Source of the DNA: Acidobacteriota bacterium
GTDB taxonomy: Bacteria; Acidobacteriota; Thermoanaerobaculia; Thermoanaerobaculales; Sulfomarinibacteraceae
Direction: 5' to 3'
NCBI GenBank assembly: GCA_022340665.1
Contig: JAJDNM010000062.1
Coordinates: 44,372-108,371 of the forward strand
DNA: 64,000 nt
Shown here: positions 8,853-17,160 of the stretch, piece after piece
Layout of the letters: every line of letters starts with the position of its first letter
Position numbering within the stretch: position 1 is the stretch's first letter
Program-made: the position numbers and the translations under genes
Notes under the pieces: generated by a model
The model's database searches: none
Seen by the model: only the letters and a program-made list of their open reading frames with translations
Told to the model about the DNA's origin: nothing

Positions 8853-10015
8853 GCTGCGCCCACCGCTTCTTCCACCGCATTCCGGATCTGTTCTGCAACG
8901 CGAGCTGGGTGATAAAACCGATCCCACAGTGACCTTCCACGGTGGCCGATCTCCTGCGCCGCGGATGGATCGCTCAGCAGCTGTTTGATCCTCTCGACCC
9001 ACTGATCGGCATCATCGGCCTGGACCACGGCTTCACGCGCCTCATCGACAAGACCATTTGCCGCCCACGGGTGGACAACCGTTGCAACTCCGGCCGCCAT
9101 CGCCTCGAGCACCTTCATCGGCACTCCGGAGCCAGAATTCATCGGTGCTATCGCTACCCGCGCACCCGCCAAGAACGGCTCCAGGTCCGGCACATCGGCG
9201 TGTACTTCAACCCCAGCCAATTTTCCAAGCCGTCGCACTGCCCGACTTGGCCGGGCCCCTGCCAACACCCATCGTGCCCCGGGCACGGCTATACGCAGAT
9301 GCGGCCAGATTTCTTTAGCGAACCAAAGCGCCCCTCGAATCGTAGGCCGATAGCCGAGATTCCCGGACAACAGCACGACCGGTGCGCCGGGCTGTGAAAC
9401 ACCTGCAGTCATCTCGCGTCCCGAGACCGGAATCACGCACGCCCGTCCCCCCGGGACCGAAAGGAAGGCGAGATCCCTTTCTGAAACAGCCGCCGTGATT
9501 GTTGCCTTTTCGGCGATCTCCCGCTCGCGCAGCCGGCAACGCAGAGCTTCTGATCGGTAGGCGAACGAGAGAGTCGGCCCTACCGATCTGGCCGCGCGTT
9601 CGAAATGAAGCCCCATCGCATCGATGGCGTCGAAGATCAGGGGGATATGCGGTGAGAACTGGCGGACGAGATCCGCGGCCCAGCCGCAGCGCACCATCTG
9701 AACAATCACAACCTCTGGCCTGAAGTCTCCCAGCCCTCTGCGCACGACCCTTCGCGCCGCGCCCGAGTCATAGAGCCCTTCCTGCAACGGGTGGCCGGCG
9801 ATTGCGGCCCTGGCCAGGCCCAAGCTCCTGGCGGCCGGGCTCAGGCTGTGCGGCATCCAGGTGACCCTCGCGGGTACCTGGAACGGCTCACTAGTGCCCG
9901 GGCAAACCAGCGCAAGGTCGTGCCCGGCAAGCGCTTCGAGCCATTCGACCGTACGCGCCTGGTTGCCGCGCCACGCTGGCACCGGGCTCCGGCTGGCAAC
10001 CAACAATACCCGCAT
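8846..10015 (-). CDS. GT4-like glycosyltransferase
   Basis: A 389-residue GT-B glycosyltransferase. The N-terminal Rossmann domain begins MRVLLVASRSPVPAWRGNQAR. The C-terminal nucleotide-sugar domain holds VVLLSGNLGYRPTIRGALWF, a VHADVPDLEPFLAGARVAIAP-type segment and SGSGVPMKVLEAMAAGVATV, with the EAM/E7-type acidic motif near residue 325. It resembles transferases of exopolysaccharide clusters. The start overlaps the upstream aminotransferase stop by one base (TGATG), so the two are co-transcribed and coupled. With the UDP-sugar dehydrogenase at 11346 it suggests a small surface-polysaccharide or glycolipid pathway. Donor and acceptor are unknown. Its stop codon lies inside heptad element H2. 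Confidence 0.87.
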   Translation of the reverse strand: MRVLLVASRSPVPAWRGNQARTVEWLEALAGHDLALVCPGTSEPFQVPARVTWMPHSLSPAARSLGLARAAIAGHPLQEGLYDSGAARRVVRRGLGDFRPEVVIVQMVRCGWAADLVRQFSPHIPLIFDAIDAMGLHFERAARSVGPTLSFAYRSEALRCRLREREIAEKATITAAVSERDLAFLSVPGGRACVIPVSGREMTAGVSQPGAPVVLLSGNLGYRPTIRGALWFAKEIWPHLRIAVPGARWVLAGARPSRAVRRLGKLAGVEVHADVPDLEPFLAGARVAIAPMNSGSGVPMKVLEAMAAGVATVVHPWAANGLVDEAREAVVQADDADQWVERIKQLLSDPSAAQEIGHRGRSLWDRFYHPARVAEQIRNAVEEAVGAAN

Positions 10016-11124
10016 CAGTTCGCGTAGAACTCCTCGATCGCTCGCACGACCTGCTCTTGTTCTTCTTCCATCAGCTCCGGGAAGATCGGCAATGCCAACA
10101 CCTCGCGGCTCGCCTGTTCGGCCACAGGGAAATCTCCCTCGCCGTAACCGAGGAACTCGAAGCAGGGCTGGAGATGGAGCGGCAGTGGATAGTAAACGGC
10201 TGCACCGATTCCCAGTTCGGCGAGAAAAGCGCGCAGCTCGTCTCGACGTGGGGCCCTGATCACGTACTGATTGAAGGTGTGGCCCCGACCGTCGATCGCC
10301 TGCGGTAGGCGAACGATCTGATCGAGGCCGGTGTTTGAAAACAGATGCCGGTAAAACTCCGCATTCGCTCGCCGTCCATCCACCCAACCGCCAACATGAG
10401 GCATCTTGACCCTGAGAACTGCTGCCTGAAGGGCATCGAGCCGGAAGTTGCCACCGACAGCCGGGTGCTGATACGGGCCCGACTGGCCGTGCACCCGGAG
10501 TTCCCGAACGATCCTCTCGAGCTCGGAATGCGCCGTCGTCACCAGCCCGCCGTCACCGAAACACCCGATGTTCTTCGAGGGAAAAAACGAAAAGGCGCCC
10601 ATCACGCCGATCGAGCCAACCTGTTTGCCATCGAAGCTCGCTCCCCAAGCCTGGGCACAGTCCTCCAGGACCGGCACGTCACCGGCGACTTCGACGATCT
10701 GATCCATCGCCGCCGCCTGGCCGAACAGGTGCACCGGGATGATCGCCCGGGTGCGATCTCCGATCCTCGCTCGGAGGTCCCGCGGGTCCATGCAGTAATC
10801 GACCGGATCCACGTCAACGAAGACCGGCGTCGCGCCGAGGCGGGCCACCACGCCGGCAGTGGCGAAGAAGGTGAAGGTCGGCAGCACGACCTCGTCGCCT
10901 CGACCGATGCCGAGCGCCATCAGCGCAACGAGGAGGGCATCTGTGCCCGACGCGACACCAACGGTGTGGGCGACCTCGAGCGCCGCGGCCGCTTCGGTTT
11001 CGAATGCCTGGACTTCGTCGCCGAGGATGAAACGCTGCGATTCACACACCCGGTCGATCGCCTGGCGGAATTCCTCGCGCAGGGGTTTGTACTGTCGTGT
11101 CAGATCGAGCAAAGGCACGGCCAT
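10015..11124 (-). CDS. DegT/DnrJ/EryC1/StrS-family sugar aminotransferase
   Basis: This PLP-dependent enzyme family transaminates keto-sugar nucleotides to amino sugars. The 369-residue protein begins MAVPLLDLTRQYKPLREEF, has the cofactor segment SGTDALLVAL and the Schiff-base lysine K184 in FSFFPSKNIGCFGDGG, and a C-terminal domain with FNQYVIR and PLPLHLQPCF. AGGAGG stands seven bases before ATG 11124. It forms a two-gene operon with the glycosyltransferase downstream and is divergent from the UDP-sugar dehydrogenase. It probably makes an amino sugar for a surface glycan; some family members are instead dehydratases, but the lysine is present here. Confidence 0.93.
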   Translation of the reverse strand: MAVPLLDLTRQYKPLREEFRQAIDRVCESQRFILGDEVQAFETEAAAALEVAHTVGVASGTDALLVALMALGIGRGDEVVLPTFTFFATAGVVARLGATPVFVDVDPVDYCMDPRDLRARIGDRTRAIIPVHLFGQAAAMDQIVEVAGDVPVLEDCAQAWGASFDGKQVGSIGVMGAFSFFPSKNIGCFGDGGLVTTAHSELERIVRELRVHGQSGPYQHPAVGGNFRLDALQAAVLRVKMPHVGGWVDGRRANAEFYRHLFSNTGLDQIVRLPQAIDGRGHTFNQYVIRAPRRDELRAFLAELGIGAAVYYPLPLHLQPCFEFLGYGEGDFPVAEQASREVLALPIFPELMEEEQEQVVRAIEEFYAN

Positions 11125-11171
11125 GACTTTCCTCCTCGGGCAGGAACCGATGACAGGGTACCTCGTGCATC

Positions 11172-11286
11172 GGGAATTAGGAATGAGGAATAAGGAAATG
11201 GGTATGCAGACAACCCACTTCACAAACGTGGCACCGTCAAGCAGAGCGGGCGGCAATCGGGATTCCGAATTCCGAGCTCGAAATTC
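11172..11286. repeat. heptad inverted element H3 (GAATTAG word)
   Basis: The left arm at 11172-11202 reads GAATTAG, GAATGAG, GAATAAG, GAAATGG in an exact 7-base frame. The right arm at 11258-11286 reads GGATTCC, GAATTCC, GAGCTCG, AAATTC. The loop holds GTCAAGCAGAGCGGGCGG, echoing the GTCAAGGGCT core of H1 and H6. It separates the divergent aminotransferase and UDP-sugar dehydrogenase genes. Confidence 0.75.
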
Positions 11287-11345
11287 ATCTTTTGTTAACA
11301 TGAATATGCGACTTCTTGTCTTCTTGTCGCGAAAAAGGAGTCTCA

Positions 11346-12671
11346 ATGCACATCTGTGTCGTTGGTACTGGGTACGTCGGACTCGTTACGGGCGCGTGTC
11401 TCGCAGACTTCGGCATCAATGTCACCTGCGTCGACAACGACGAGGACAAGATCGCGATGCTCCTCGCCGGCGAGATCCCGATCTACGAGCCGGGGCTCGA
11501 CGCTCTGGTCGAGAAAAATGCCAGGGGGGGCCGTCTCCATTTCTCGACCGACCTCGCACCGGCTATCCAGAATGCTCTCGCGATTTTCATTGCGGTCGGC
11601 ACACCGCCAAAAGAGGACGGCTCCGCCGACCTCTCTTACGTGGTACAGGTCGCAGAGGAAATCGCCGACAATCTGAACGGCTACAAGGTCGTGGTCACCA
11701 AGTCCACGGTGCCGATCGGCACCGGGCAATTGATCGAGAAGATCATCACCGAGCGCGGAAACGGCGCTCACCCGTTCTCGGTTGTGTCCAACCCGGAGTT
11801 CCTGCGTGAAGGTTCGGCCATCGCCGACTTCATGCGTCCAGACCGAGTCGTGATCGGTGCGCGCGACGCGCAGGCAGTAGCAATCATGAAGGACATCTAT
11901 TCTCCCCTATACCTGATCGAAACCCCGTTCGTAATTACCAATGTGGAGTCTTCCGAGCTCATCAAATACGCCTCGAACGCGTTCCTCGCAACCAAGATCA
12001 CATTCATCAACGAGGTTGCTGAACTTTGCGATCGGCTTGGTGCGGATGTGCACCACGTATCCAAGGGAATGGGACTCGACAAGCGCATCGGTCCCAAGTT
12101 CCTCCATCCTGGGCCCGGTTATGGAGGCTCCTGCTTTCCCAAGGACACCCAGGCGATGTCGGAGATCGCCCACAAAGCCGGGCGTCCGTTCGAAATCGTT
12201 GACACGGTCATCTCGGTCAACGAGCGCATCAAGGAACGATCGATCGAACGCGTACGCGAGGCCATCGGGGACGATCTCGAAGGCAAGACGGTCGCCGTGC
12301 TCGGCCTCAGCTTCAAGCCCGAGACCGACGACATGCGCGAGTCCTCATCGATTCCCCTGGTGACCGCCCTGATCGAGGGAGGAGCCAAGGTCAAGGCATT
12401 CGACCCCGTCGCGATGGAAAACGCGAAGATGCTGCTACCCGAGAGCGTCGAGTACTGTGACGACTCCTACAATACCGCGGAAGGCGCCGACGCGATGATC
12501 ATCGTCACCGAATGGAACCAGTTCCGCTCGCTCGACATGGAGCGGGTCCGCTCCCTGCTGAAGCAGCCTGTGGTGGTCGATCTCCGTAACCTCTACGACC
12601 CCCAACGGATGAAGGATCAGGGTTTCCGGTACTCCTCGGTCGGCCGCGCAGCGGAGAATCTTCCGCAGTGA
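11346..12671 (+). CDS. UDP-glucose 6-dehydrogenase family protein
   Basis: The family oxidises a UDP-sugar (usually UDP-glucose to UDP-glucuronate) with two NAD. The 441-residue protein has the Rossmann start MHICVVGTGYVGLVTGACLA, the catalytic cysteine near residue 263 in GYGGSCFPKD, a central helical linker (ASNAFLATKITFINE) and the C-terminal UDP-binding domain (LGLSFKPETDDMRESSS). AAAAAGGAG precedes the ATG by six bases. GDP-mannose dehydrogenase is the main alternative, but the sequence is closer to UgdH/TuaD-type enzymes. The stop TGA is the first triplet of heptad array H4. Confidence 0.92.
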   Translation: MHICVVGTGYVGLVTGACLADFGINVTCVDNDEDKIAMLLAGEIPIYEPGLDALVEKNARGGRLHFSTDLAPAIQNALAIFIAVGTPPKEDGSADLSYVVQVAEEIADNLNGYKVVVTKSTVPIGTGQLIEKIITERGNGAHPFSVVSNPEFLREGSAIADFMRPDRVVIGARDAQAVAIMKDIYSPLYLIETPFVITNVESSELIKYASNAFLATKITFINEVAELCDRLGADVHHVSKGMGLDKRIGPKFLHPGPGYGGSCFPKDTQAMSEIAHKAGRPFEIVDTVISVNERIKERSIERVREAIGDDLEGKTVAVLGLSFKPETDDMRESSSIPLVTALIEGGAKVKAFDPVAMENAKMLLPESVEYCDDSYNTAEGADAMIIVTEWNQFRSLDMERVRSLLKQPVVVDLRNLYDPQRMKDQGFRYSSVGRAAENLPQ

Positions 12672-12760
12672 ATTTTGAATTCCCGATTTTGAATTCCCCC
12701 CCCACCCCGACTCCAGGCAACGCTAGATACTGGTCACTGGATACTGGTTACTGGTCACTC
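12669..12760. repeat. double heptad array H4
   Basis: Two arrays with a 7-base period lie in one spacer. The first (12669-12695) is TGAATTT, TGAATTC, CCGATTT, TGAATTC and begins on the stop codon of the dehydrogenase. The second (12725-12760) is built on ATACTGG, TCACTGG, ATACTGG, TTACTGG. Between them is a C-rich run (12696-12708), G-rich on the other strand. Unlike the other sites, the two arrays do not pair with each other. Confidence 0.7.
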
Positions 12761-12822
12761 TTGGTCAGTGGGTCGCTCCTCGCGGGTTGACCTGACGGCC
12801 GGCGACCGCGAAACTAGGCGGC

Positions 12823-13224
12823 GTGACATCTGACGACTCCGTCCGGCTCGATATCTGGCTCGACGTGGCATGTCTTTTCAAGACTCGCTCGCAGGCCCAG
12901 ACCGCGTGTAAACGCGGCCGGATCGAGGTCAACGGTGATCACGGCAAACCGCACCGTGCGGTGAGGCCGGGCGATACGATACGGATCAAACTACCCGGCG
13001 GCCGGCGCCGCATCATCGAAGTCGTGGAGCTCGAGTCGACCAACGTATCAAAGGCTCGCGCGCGTGATCTCTACATCGACCACACGCCGCCTCCCAGTCC
13101 GGAAGAGATCGAGTTGCGCAAGATGCAGAGGCTCTCGACACCGCCACGGAGGGTACGAGGTGCCGGGGCGCCCAAAAAGAGGGAGCGCCGCGACCTCCGT
13201 CGGCTGAAGGAGGAGTGGGAGTAG
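12823..13224 (+). CDS. S4-domain RNA-binding protein (Hsp15/RlbA-like)
   Basis: A 133-residue basic protein with an N-terminal S4 RNA-binding domain: VRLDIWLDVACLFKTRSQAQ, then CKRGRIEVNGDHGKPHRAV and PGDTIRIKLPGG. The C-terminal tail is highly charged (PKKRERRDLRRLKEEWE). Hsp15 members bind stalled 50S subunits carrying nascent chains and help recycle them; that role is assumed by homology. The GTG start is 31 bases after TTGACC (12787-12792). This -35-like box sits in CGCGGGTTGACC, the same 12-mer as at the argR promoter. No Shine-Dalgarno is evident. Confidence 0.85.
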   Translation: MTSDDSVRLDIWLDVACLFKTRSQAQTACKRGRIEVNGDHGKPHRAVRPGDTIRIKLPGGRRRIIEVVELESTNVSKARARDLYIDHTPPPSPEEIELRKMQRLSTPPRRVRGAGAPKKRERRDLRRLKEEWE

Positions 13225-13243
13225 ACAGGGCAGTGCGGCCAGA

Positions 13244-13362
13244 CGGCGGATCGGCGTATCGACATTTCGACCTGACACGATTTCAGGGGCCTTGAGGTCC
13301 CCACCGGCGATGCGGCCGCACCGATGAGCCGATTAGCCGTCGAGCCGAAGAGCCGTGCTGCC
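13244..13362. repeat. octad inverted element O1 (CGGCNNNT word)
   Basis: The left arm (13244-13275) reads CGGCGGAT, CGGCGTAT, CGACATTT, CGACCTGA. The right arm (13323-13362) reads GATGAGCC, GATTAGCC, GTCGAGCC, GAAGAGCC, GTGCTGCC, which is CGGC plus four variable bases on the other strand. Both arms keep an exact 8-base period with CGGC constant. It is the same layout as the heptad elements with a different period, lying between the S4 gene and the deaminase. Confidence 0.75.
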
Positions 13363-13439
13363 CGCGGAGGAGCAGGCGGCCGCGGTAGAATAGCCGGACC
13401 CAATCGGGGTGCTGATCGTACAGATCACTGGAGGTCTGG

Positions 13440-14765
13440 ATGAGCGGAGAGGCCAATTGGGACATGTTGGTGGTTGGCGGCACGGTGCTGACGATGGAAC
13501 CGGACACCGAGCCAATCAAGAACGGCGCTGTGGCGGTGGCTGACGGGCGGATTGCCGCAGTTGGGCCGGCCGAGGAACTGCTCGAGGTCGGGCAGCCAGG
13601 CGATGTCCTCAACGCTGGAAATTGTCTGGTGCTCCCCGGCCTGGTCAACACTCACTCGCACCTCGCAATGACGCTTCTCCGAGGTATCGCCGATGACCTG
13701 CCCCTTATGCAGTGGCTTGAAGGCCATATCTGGCCGGCCGAGAAAGAACACATAAATCGCGAGACCGTCCGCCTCGGCACCGAGTTGGCCGCGGCCGAGC
13801 AATTATTGGGTGGCATCACGACCACGACCGACATGTACTTCTTCGCTGACGAGGTGAGCGAGGTGCTGGCTGCAGCCGGCATGCGGGCAGTAGTCGCCGA
13901 ATCCCTGATCGGATTCGCCACGCCCCGATGCGCGACCTCCGAAGAGATGCTCGCCAAACAACGCGACCTTCTCGAGGCGTACGAAGACCACCCTCTCATC
14001 ACTCCGTCGGTCGCGGCCCACGCACCGTATTCCGTGCAAGCGGCGGATCTGGTCGCGGAAACCGAGCTGGCCGAAGGGTACGAGGTTCCGATGCAGATAC
14101 ATCTCTCAGAGACCGCGTGGGAGGTGGAAAAGCTGCTCGAAGAGAAGGGCCTGTCACCAGTCGCATACCTCGCAGACCTCGGTGTGTTGTCGGAGCGCAC
14201 CGTGGCAGCCCATTGCGTTCACGTGTCTCCACAAGACATCGAGCTGCTTGCCGAGTTCGAGGCAGGCGTGTCGCACAATCCGGTCAGCAATCTCAAGCTC
14301 GCCTCGGGTGTCTCGCCGGTGCCGGCCCTGCTGGACGGCGGAGTGAAGCTCGGTTTGGGCACCGATGGCGCCGCCTCCAACAACACCCTCGATCTGTTGC
14401 GGGACATGCAGCTCGCTGCCCTTTTGCACAAAGGCGTCTCCGGAGATCCGACGGTTCTGCCCGCCAGACAGATGCTCGAAGTGGTCACCGTCAACGGCGC
14501 CAGAGTGCTCGGGCTCGACAAACGGATCGGCACTCTGGTCGAAGGCCACGACGCTGATCTCATCTGTCTGTCAATCGACGGGCCCCACACGGCTCCAATG
14601 TACGATCCGTTTTCGCACGTGGTCTTCGCCGCCCGTGCGTCTGACGTTCGTCACGTACTCGTCCGTGGCAAGATCCTGGTGCGGAACCGTGAGCTGAAGA
14701 CTCTTGACCGGGAGCGAATCGAGGCCCAAGTCCGGGAGTTTTCTGAGACCGTTCGACCGAGCTAG
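13440..14765 (+). CDS. amidohydrolase, MTA/SAH deaminase (MtaD/SsnA-like)
   Basis: A 441-residue metallo-dependent hydrolase of the TRZ/ATZ-MtaD group. It has the first metal-ligand motif GLVNTHSHLAM near residue 63, a middle HLSE and AHCVH pair, and the GTDGAASNN motif near residue 302 carrying the metal-binding Asp. These match 5-methylthioadenosine/S-adenosylhomocysteine deaminases, which make the inosine derivatives in methionine salvage. Related chlorohydrolases and guanine deaminases share the motifs, so the substrate is not fixed. GGAGG lies before ATG 13440, and TAGAAT at 13385-13390 could be its -10 box. It is 33 bases upstream of a UspA gene on the same strand. Confidence 0.85.
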   Translation: MSGEANWDMLVVGGTVLTMEPDTEPIKNGAVAVADGRIAAVGPAEELLEVGQPGDVLNAGNCLVLPGLVNTHSHLAMTLLRGIADDLPLMQWLEGHIWPAEKEHINRETVRLGTELAAAEQLLGGITTTTDMYFFADEVSEVLAAAGMRAVVAESLIGFATPRCATSEEMLAKQRDLLEAYEDHPLITPSVAAHAPYSVQAADLVAETELAEGYEVPMQIHLSETAWEVEKLLEEKGLSPVAYLADLGVLSERTVAAHCVHVSPQDIELLAEFEAGVSHNPVSNLKLASGVSPVPALLDGGVKLGLGTDGAASNNTLDLLRDMQLAALLHKGVSGDPTVLPARQMLEVVTVNGARVLGLDKRIGTLVEGHDADLICLSIDGPHTAPMYDPFSHVVFAARASDVRHVLVRGKILVRNRELKTLDRERIEAQVREFSETVRPS

Positions 14766-14798
14766 CATGGATCGAACAAAGAATTGAAGGAGGGAGTG

Positions 14799-15689
14799 AT
14801 GACCGATATACCCAGATCCATCCTCTCAGCCACCGATTTTTCGGAAGCCGCGGACCGAGCCAGCCAGTTCGCCCGATCGCTCTCTCGGATTTTCGAGGCG
14901 GAGTACCATCTGCTCCACGTTGTCGTCCTCCTCGATGACCCCCACCTCGAAGACACCCACAGACACCGGCTTGAGGAACTCGTCGCACAGGGAGACGATG
15001 CGCGGCAGCGAGACCTCGAGAACAGCGCAGAAGATCAACCAGGTCTCGAGATTCGCCCGCACATGGTTCGGGGTCTCGCCCCGGCAGAGGTGATCGTGGA
15101 AACCGCATCGAATCTCGGCAACGATCTGATCGTTGTCGGAACACACGGAAGACGCGGACTATCCCACTTTCTGTTGGGTTCGGTTGCCGAGCGGGTCGTG
15201 AGGACCGCGGCCGTACCCGTTCTCACCGTCCGCGCCGACGCCGATATCGAGCTCGGACAGAAACCAAGCATCTTGGTTCCGCACGACTTTTCGGAGGCGT
15301 CAGCCAACGCCGTACGACACGCGGCAGTGTGGGCACAGGCGATGGGTGCCGACCTGACTCTTCTCCACGTCGTCGAACCGGTGGTCTATCCCGAGTTCTA
15401 CTCTGTCGACGTGTTGTCTGACGATCTCATGGAGCGTTTGGTGGAACGCTCGGAGACAGCACTTTCTGCTGCTGTAGACGATCTCCTCGGGGATTGTGGA
15501 GCCCGCGTGGTTGTCGAAGTCGGACGGGCCGCATCGACAATTGTTGACTCCGCCGACCCGGCCAAGTTTGATCTCGTGATCATGGCGACGCGCGGCCTCT
15601 CGGGATTCGAGCAGGTCATGCTTGGTTCGGTTGCGGAATCGGTCCTCAGGCGTTGCCAGGTACCTCTTCTGGCGGTGCCCTCCGCTTGA
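14799..15689 (+). CDS. universal stress protein, tandem UspA domains
   Basis: A 296-residue cytoplasmic protein with two UspA (adenine nucleotide alpha-hydrolase-like) domains in tandem, residues about 5-145 and 153-294. Each domain ends with the ATP-binding signature: [20 protein letters not shown] in the first and [20 protein letters not shown] in the second. Tandem Usps act in stress, starvation or redox responses, with ATP binding but little catalysis. AAGGAGG stands five bases before ATG 14799. It converges with pth; the spacer holds the GTAGGGGCGG hairpin pair. Confidence 0.92.
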   Translation: MTDIPRSILSATDFSEAADRASQFARSLSRIFEAEYHLLHVVVLLDDPHLEDTHRHRLEELVAQGDDARQRDLENSAEDQPGLEIRPHMVRGLAPAEVIVETASNLGNDLIVVGTHGRRGLSHFLLGSVAERVVRTAAVPVLTVRADADIELGQKPSILVPHDFSEASANAVRHAAVWAQAMGADLTLLHVVEPVVYPEFYSVDVLSDDLMERLVERSETALSAAVDDLLGDCGARVVVEVGRAASTIVDSADPAKFDLVIMATRGLSGFEQVMLGSVAESVLRRCQVPLLAVPSA

Positions 15690-15703
15690 TCAGGTCAGTC
15701 CCC

Positions 15704-15784
15704 GTAGGGGCGGGATATATCCCGCCCTTGTTCATTGAAGTCCGTTGGGTCGTACAAGGAGGGCGGCATGTATGCCGCCCCTAC
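15704..15784. repeat. GTAGGGGCGG inverted double-hairpin element
   Basis: A perfect 20-base palindrome (GGGCGGGATATATCCCGCCC, 15708-15727) and a near-perfect one (GGGCGGCATGTATGCCGCCC, 15761-15780) are flanked by outer inverted ends GTAGGGGCGG (15704-15713) and CCGCCCCTAC (15775-15784). GTAGGGGC-type palindromes are, to my memory, scattered through many environmental genomes. Between the convergent uspA and pth genes it could also act as a bidirectional terminator. Confidence 0.8.
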
Positions 15785-15809
15785 AACACTCCGACGCTAC
15801 AGTCAGTCG

Positions 15810-16376
15810 TCAAGGCGGACGGTTGTAAATATTCATCGCCGCCTCGACACCGTTCTGCAGGGCCACCTGCACGGCATCCGCCGCGCGGCTGACCGCGGAC
15901 TTCGCGAGGTCGACCTCATCCGGGGAGAATGGTGACGTCACGTAGTCCGCCAGATCGCCGGACAATTCTTCACCCTGGACCCCGACTCTCAGGCGTGGGA
16001 AACCGGTTCCGATCTCGCGACACAGATCCCGGAGGCCGTTGTGCGTACCGGGGCCGCCCGACGGGCGAATCCGCAGCTGCGCCAGCGGCAGGTCGATATC
16101 ATCGACCACCACCAGCATCTGTTCGGGCGACAGTTCGAACTCTTCGAGCAACCATCCAGCCGCCTCGCCAGAACGATTCATGTACGTCTGGGGGCGGGCC
16201 AGCGCCACGAGGCGAGCGGGTCTGATCACCGATAGCTCGCACGACGCCCGCTCGAGCCAGTCGACACCGTTATGGCGCCGCAGTAATTCCTGCAGAACCT
16301 GGAATCCCACGTTGTGGCGCGTGGAGGCGTAATTCTCCCCGGGGTTCCCGAGCCCGACCACCAGTTCAATGTCCAT
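15810..16376 (-). CDS. pth: peptidyl-tRNA hydrolase
   Basis: The enzyme frees tRNA from prematurely released peptidyl-tRNA. The 188-residue protein has the N-terminal signature VVGLGNPGENYASTRHNVGF containing the catalytic His (RHNVG), the KPQTYMN-type substrate motif (here RPQTYMNRSG), VVDDIDLPLAQLRIRPSGG with the catalytic Asp, and GTHNGLRD. I chose ATG 16376 (MDIELVVGLGNPG) over TTG 16382. No clear Shine-Dalgarno is present. It is last in the operon, 47 bases after rplY. The spacer has a GC-rich hairpin (CGCCCGC/GCGGGCG, 16394-16409) that may tune expression. Confidence 0.96.
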   Translation of the reverse strand: MDIELVVGLGNPGENYASTRHNVGFQVLQELLRRHNGVDWLERASCELSVIRPARLVALARPQTYMNRSGEAAGWLLEEFELSPEQMLVVVDDIDLPLAQLRIRPSGGPGTHNGLRDLCREIGTGFPRLRVGVQGEELSGDLADYVTSPFSPDEVDLAKSAVSRAADAVQVALQNGVEAAMNIYNRPP

Positions 16377-16423
16377 GAGCAAAGAGGGAGGCGCGCCCGC
16401 TTGCGGGCGAGCCCAGGCTGGGC

Positions 16424-17128
16424 CTATTCGCCTCCCTCGCCCCCTTCTTCGCCCTCGTCCTTGCCCTTGCCGATGACCTCCGGCTCGGCGGCCTCGGAAA
16501 TGACGGCCTCTTCCTCGAGTGCCTCTTCTTCGGGGACCTCTTCCTCGACGACTCTCGGAGTTTCGACGACAACCACGACGCGGCCTTCGTCCTCGAGGAA
16601 CTTCGCGTTCTCGGGCAGCTGATCAGCAAGATCCGCCACTGTCATATGTTCATCGACCTCGAGCTCCGAGATATCGAGAACAAACTTGTCGAACATCTCG
16701 CGAGGGAGGATTTCGATTTCGAGTTCGCGTGACACAAAGTCGACCCGGCCACCGTGGCGGACTCCGACACAATCGCCGATAAGCTCCACCGGCATTTTCA
16801 CCGTCAGCTTGTGACCGCGGGTGATACGGATGAAATCGATGTGGATGAACTGACCGCTGATGGGATCAGTCTGAAGCTCCTTGATCATCGCCAAGCGCTC
16901 CTCATCCGTACCCTGGAGCTTGAGCAAAAAGATCGTGTTTTCGCCCGCAGCGCCCTTGAGTATTTCGCGCACCGCGTGCTCGTCAACCGAGATCGCCACC
17001 GGAGGCTTGTCACCTCCGTAAAGCACGGAAGGCACTCTGCCCTGATTGCGCATCCTACCGGCTTCTCCGCTGCCGCGGCCCTCCCGAGCTTCCACCGTAA
17101 TCGTAATTTCTGGGGTCTGTGTTGCCAT
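16424..17128 (-). CDS. rplY: 50S ribosomal protein L25 (CTC form)
   Basis: L25 binds 5S rRNA; the long CTC form has an extra C-terminal beta domain. The 234-residue protein starts MATQTPEITITVEAREGRG, has the 5S-binding segment GRVPSVLYGGDKPPVAISVD and LQTDPISGQFIHIDFIRI. It ends in a low-complexity acidic tail of about 35 residues (VEEEVPEEEALEEE onward), usual for this form. GGGAG lies upstream of ATG 17128. The order prs-rplY-pth matches the Bacillus prs-ctc-pth arrangement and supports one operon. Confidence 0.97.
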   Translation of the reverse strand: MATQTPEITITVEAREGRGSGEAGRMRNQGRVPSVLYGGDKPPVAISVDEHAVREILKGAAGENTIFLLKLQGTDEERLAMIKELQTDPISGQFIHIDFIRITRGHKLTVKMPVELIGDCVGVRHGGRVDFVSRELEIEILPREMFDKFVLDISELEVDEHMTVADLADQLPENAKFLEDEGRVVVVVETPRVVEEEVPEEEALEEEAVISEAAEPEVIGKGKDEGEEGGEGGE

Positions 17129-17160
17129 GAACGTAACTCCCTTGATTCTGTATGTTGTAT

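Noticed and set aside
13323..13362. Possible CRISPR-like array of GNNNAGCC units
   Set aside because: The units are 8 bases with no spacers of CRISPR length and no cas genes. The inverted octad partner explains it better.
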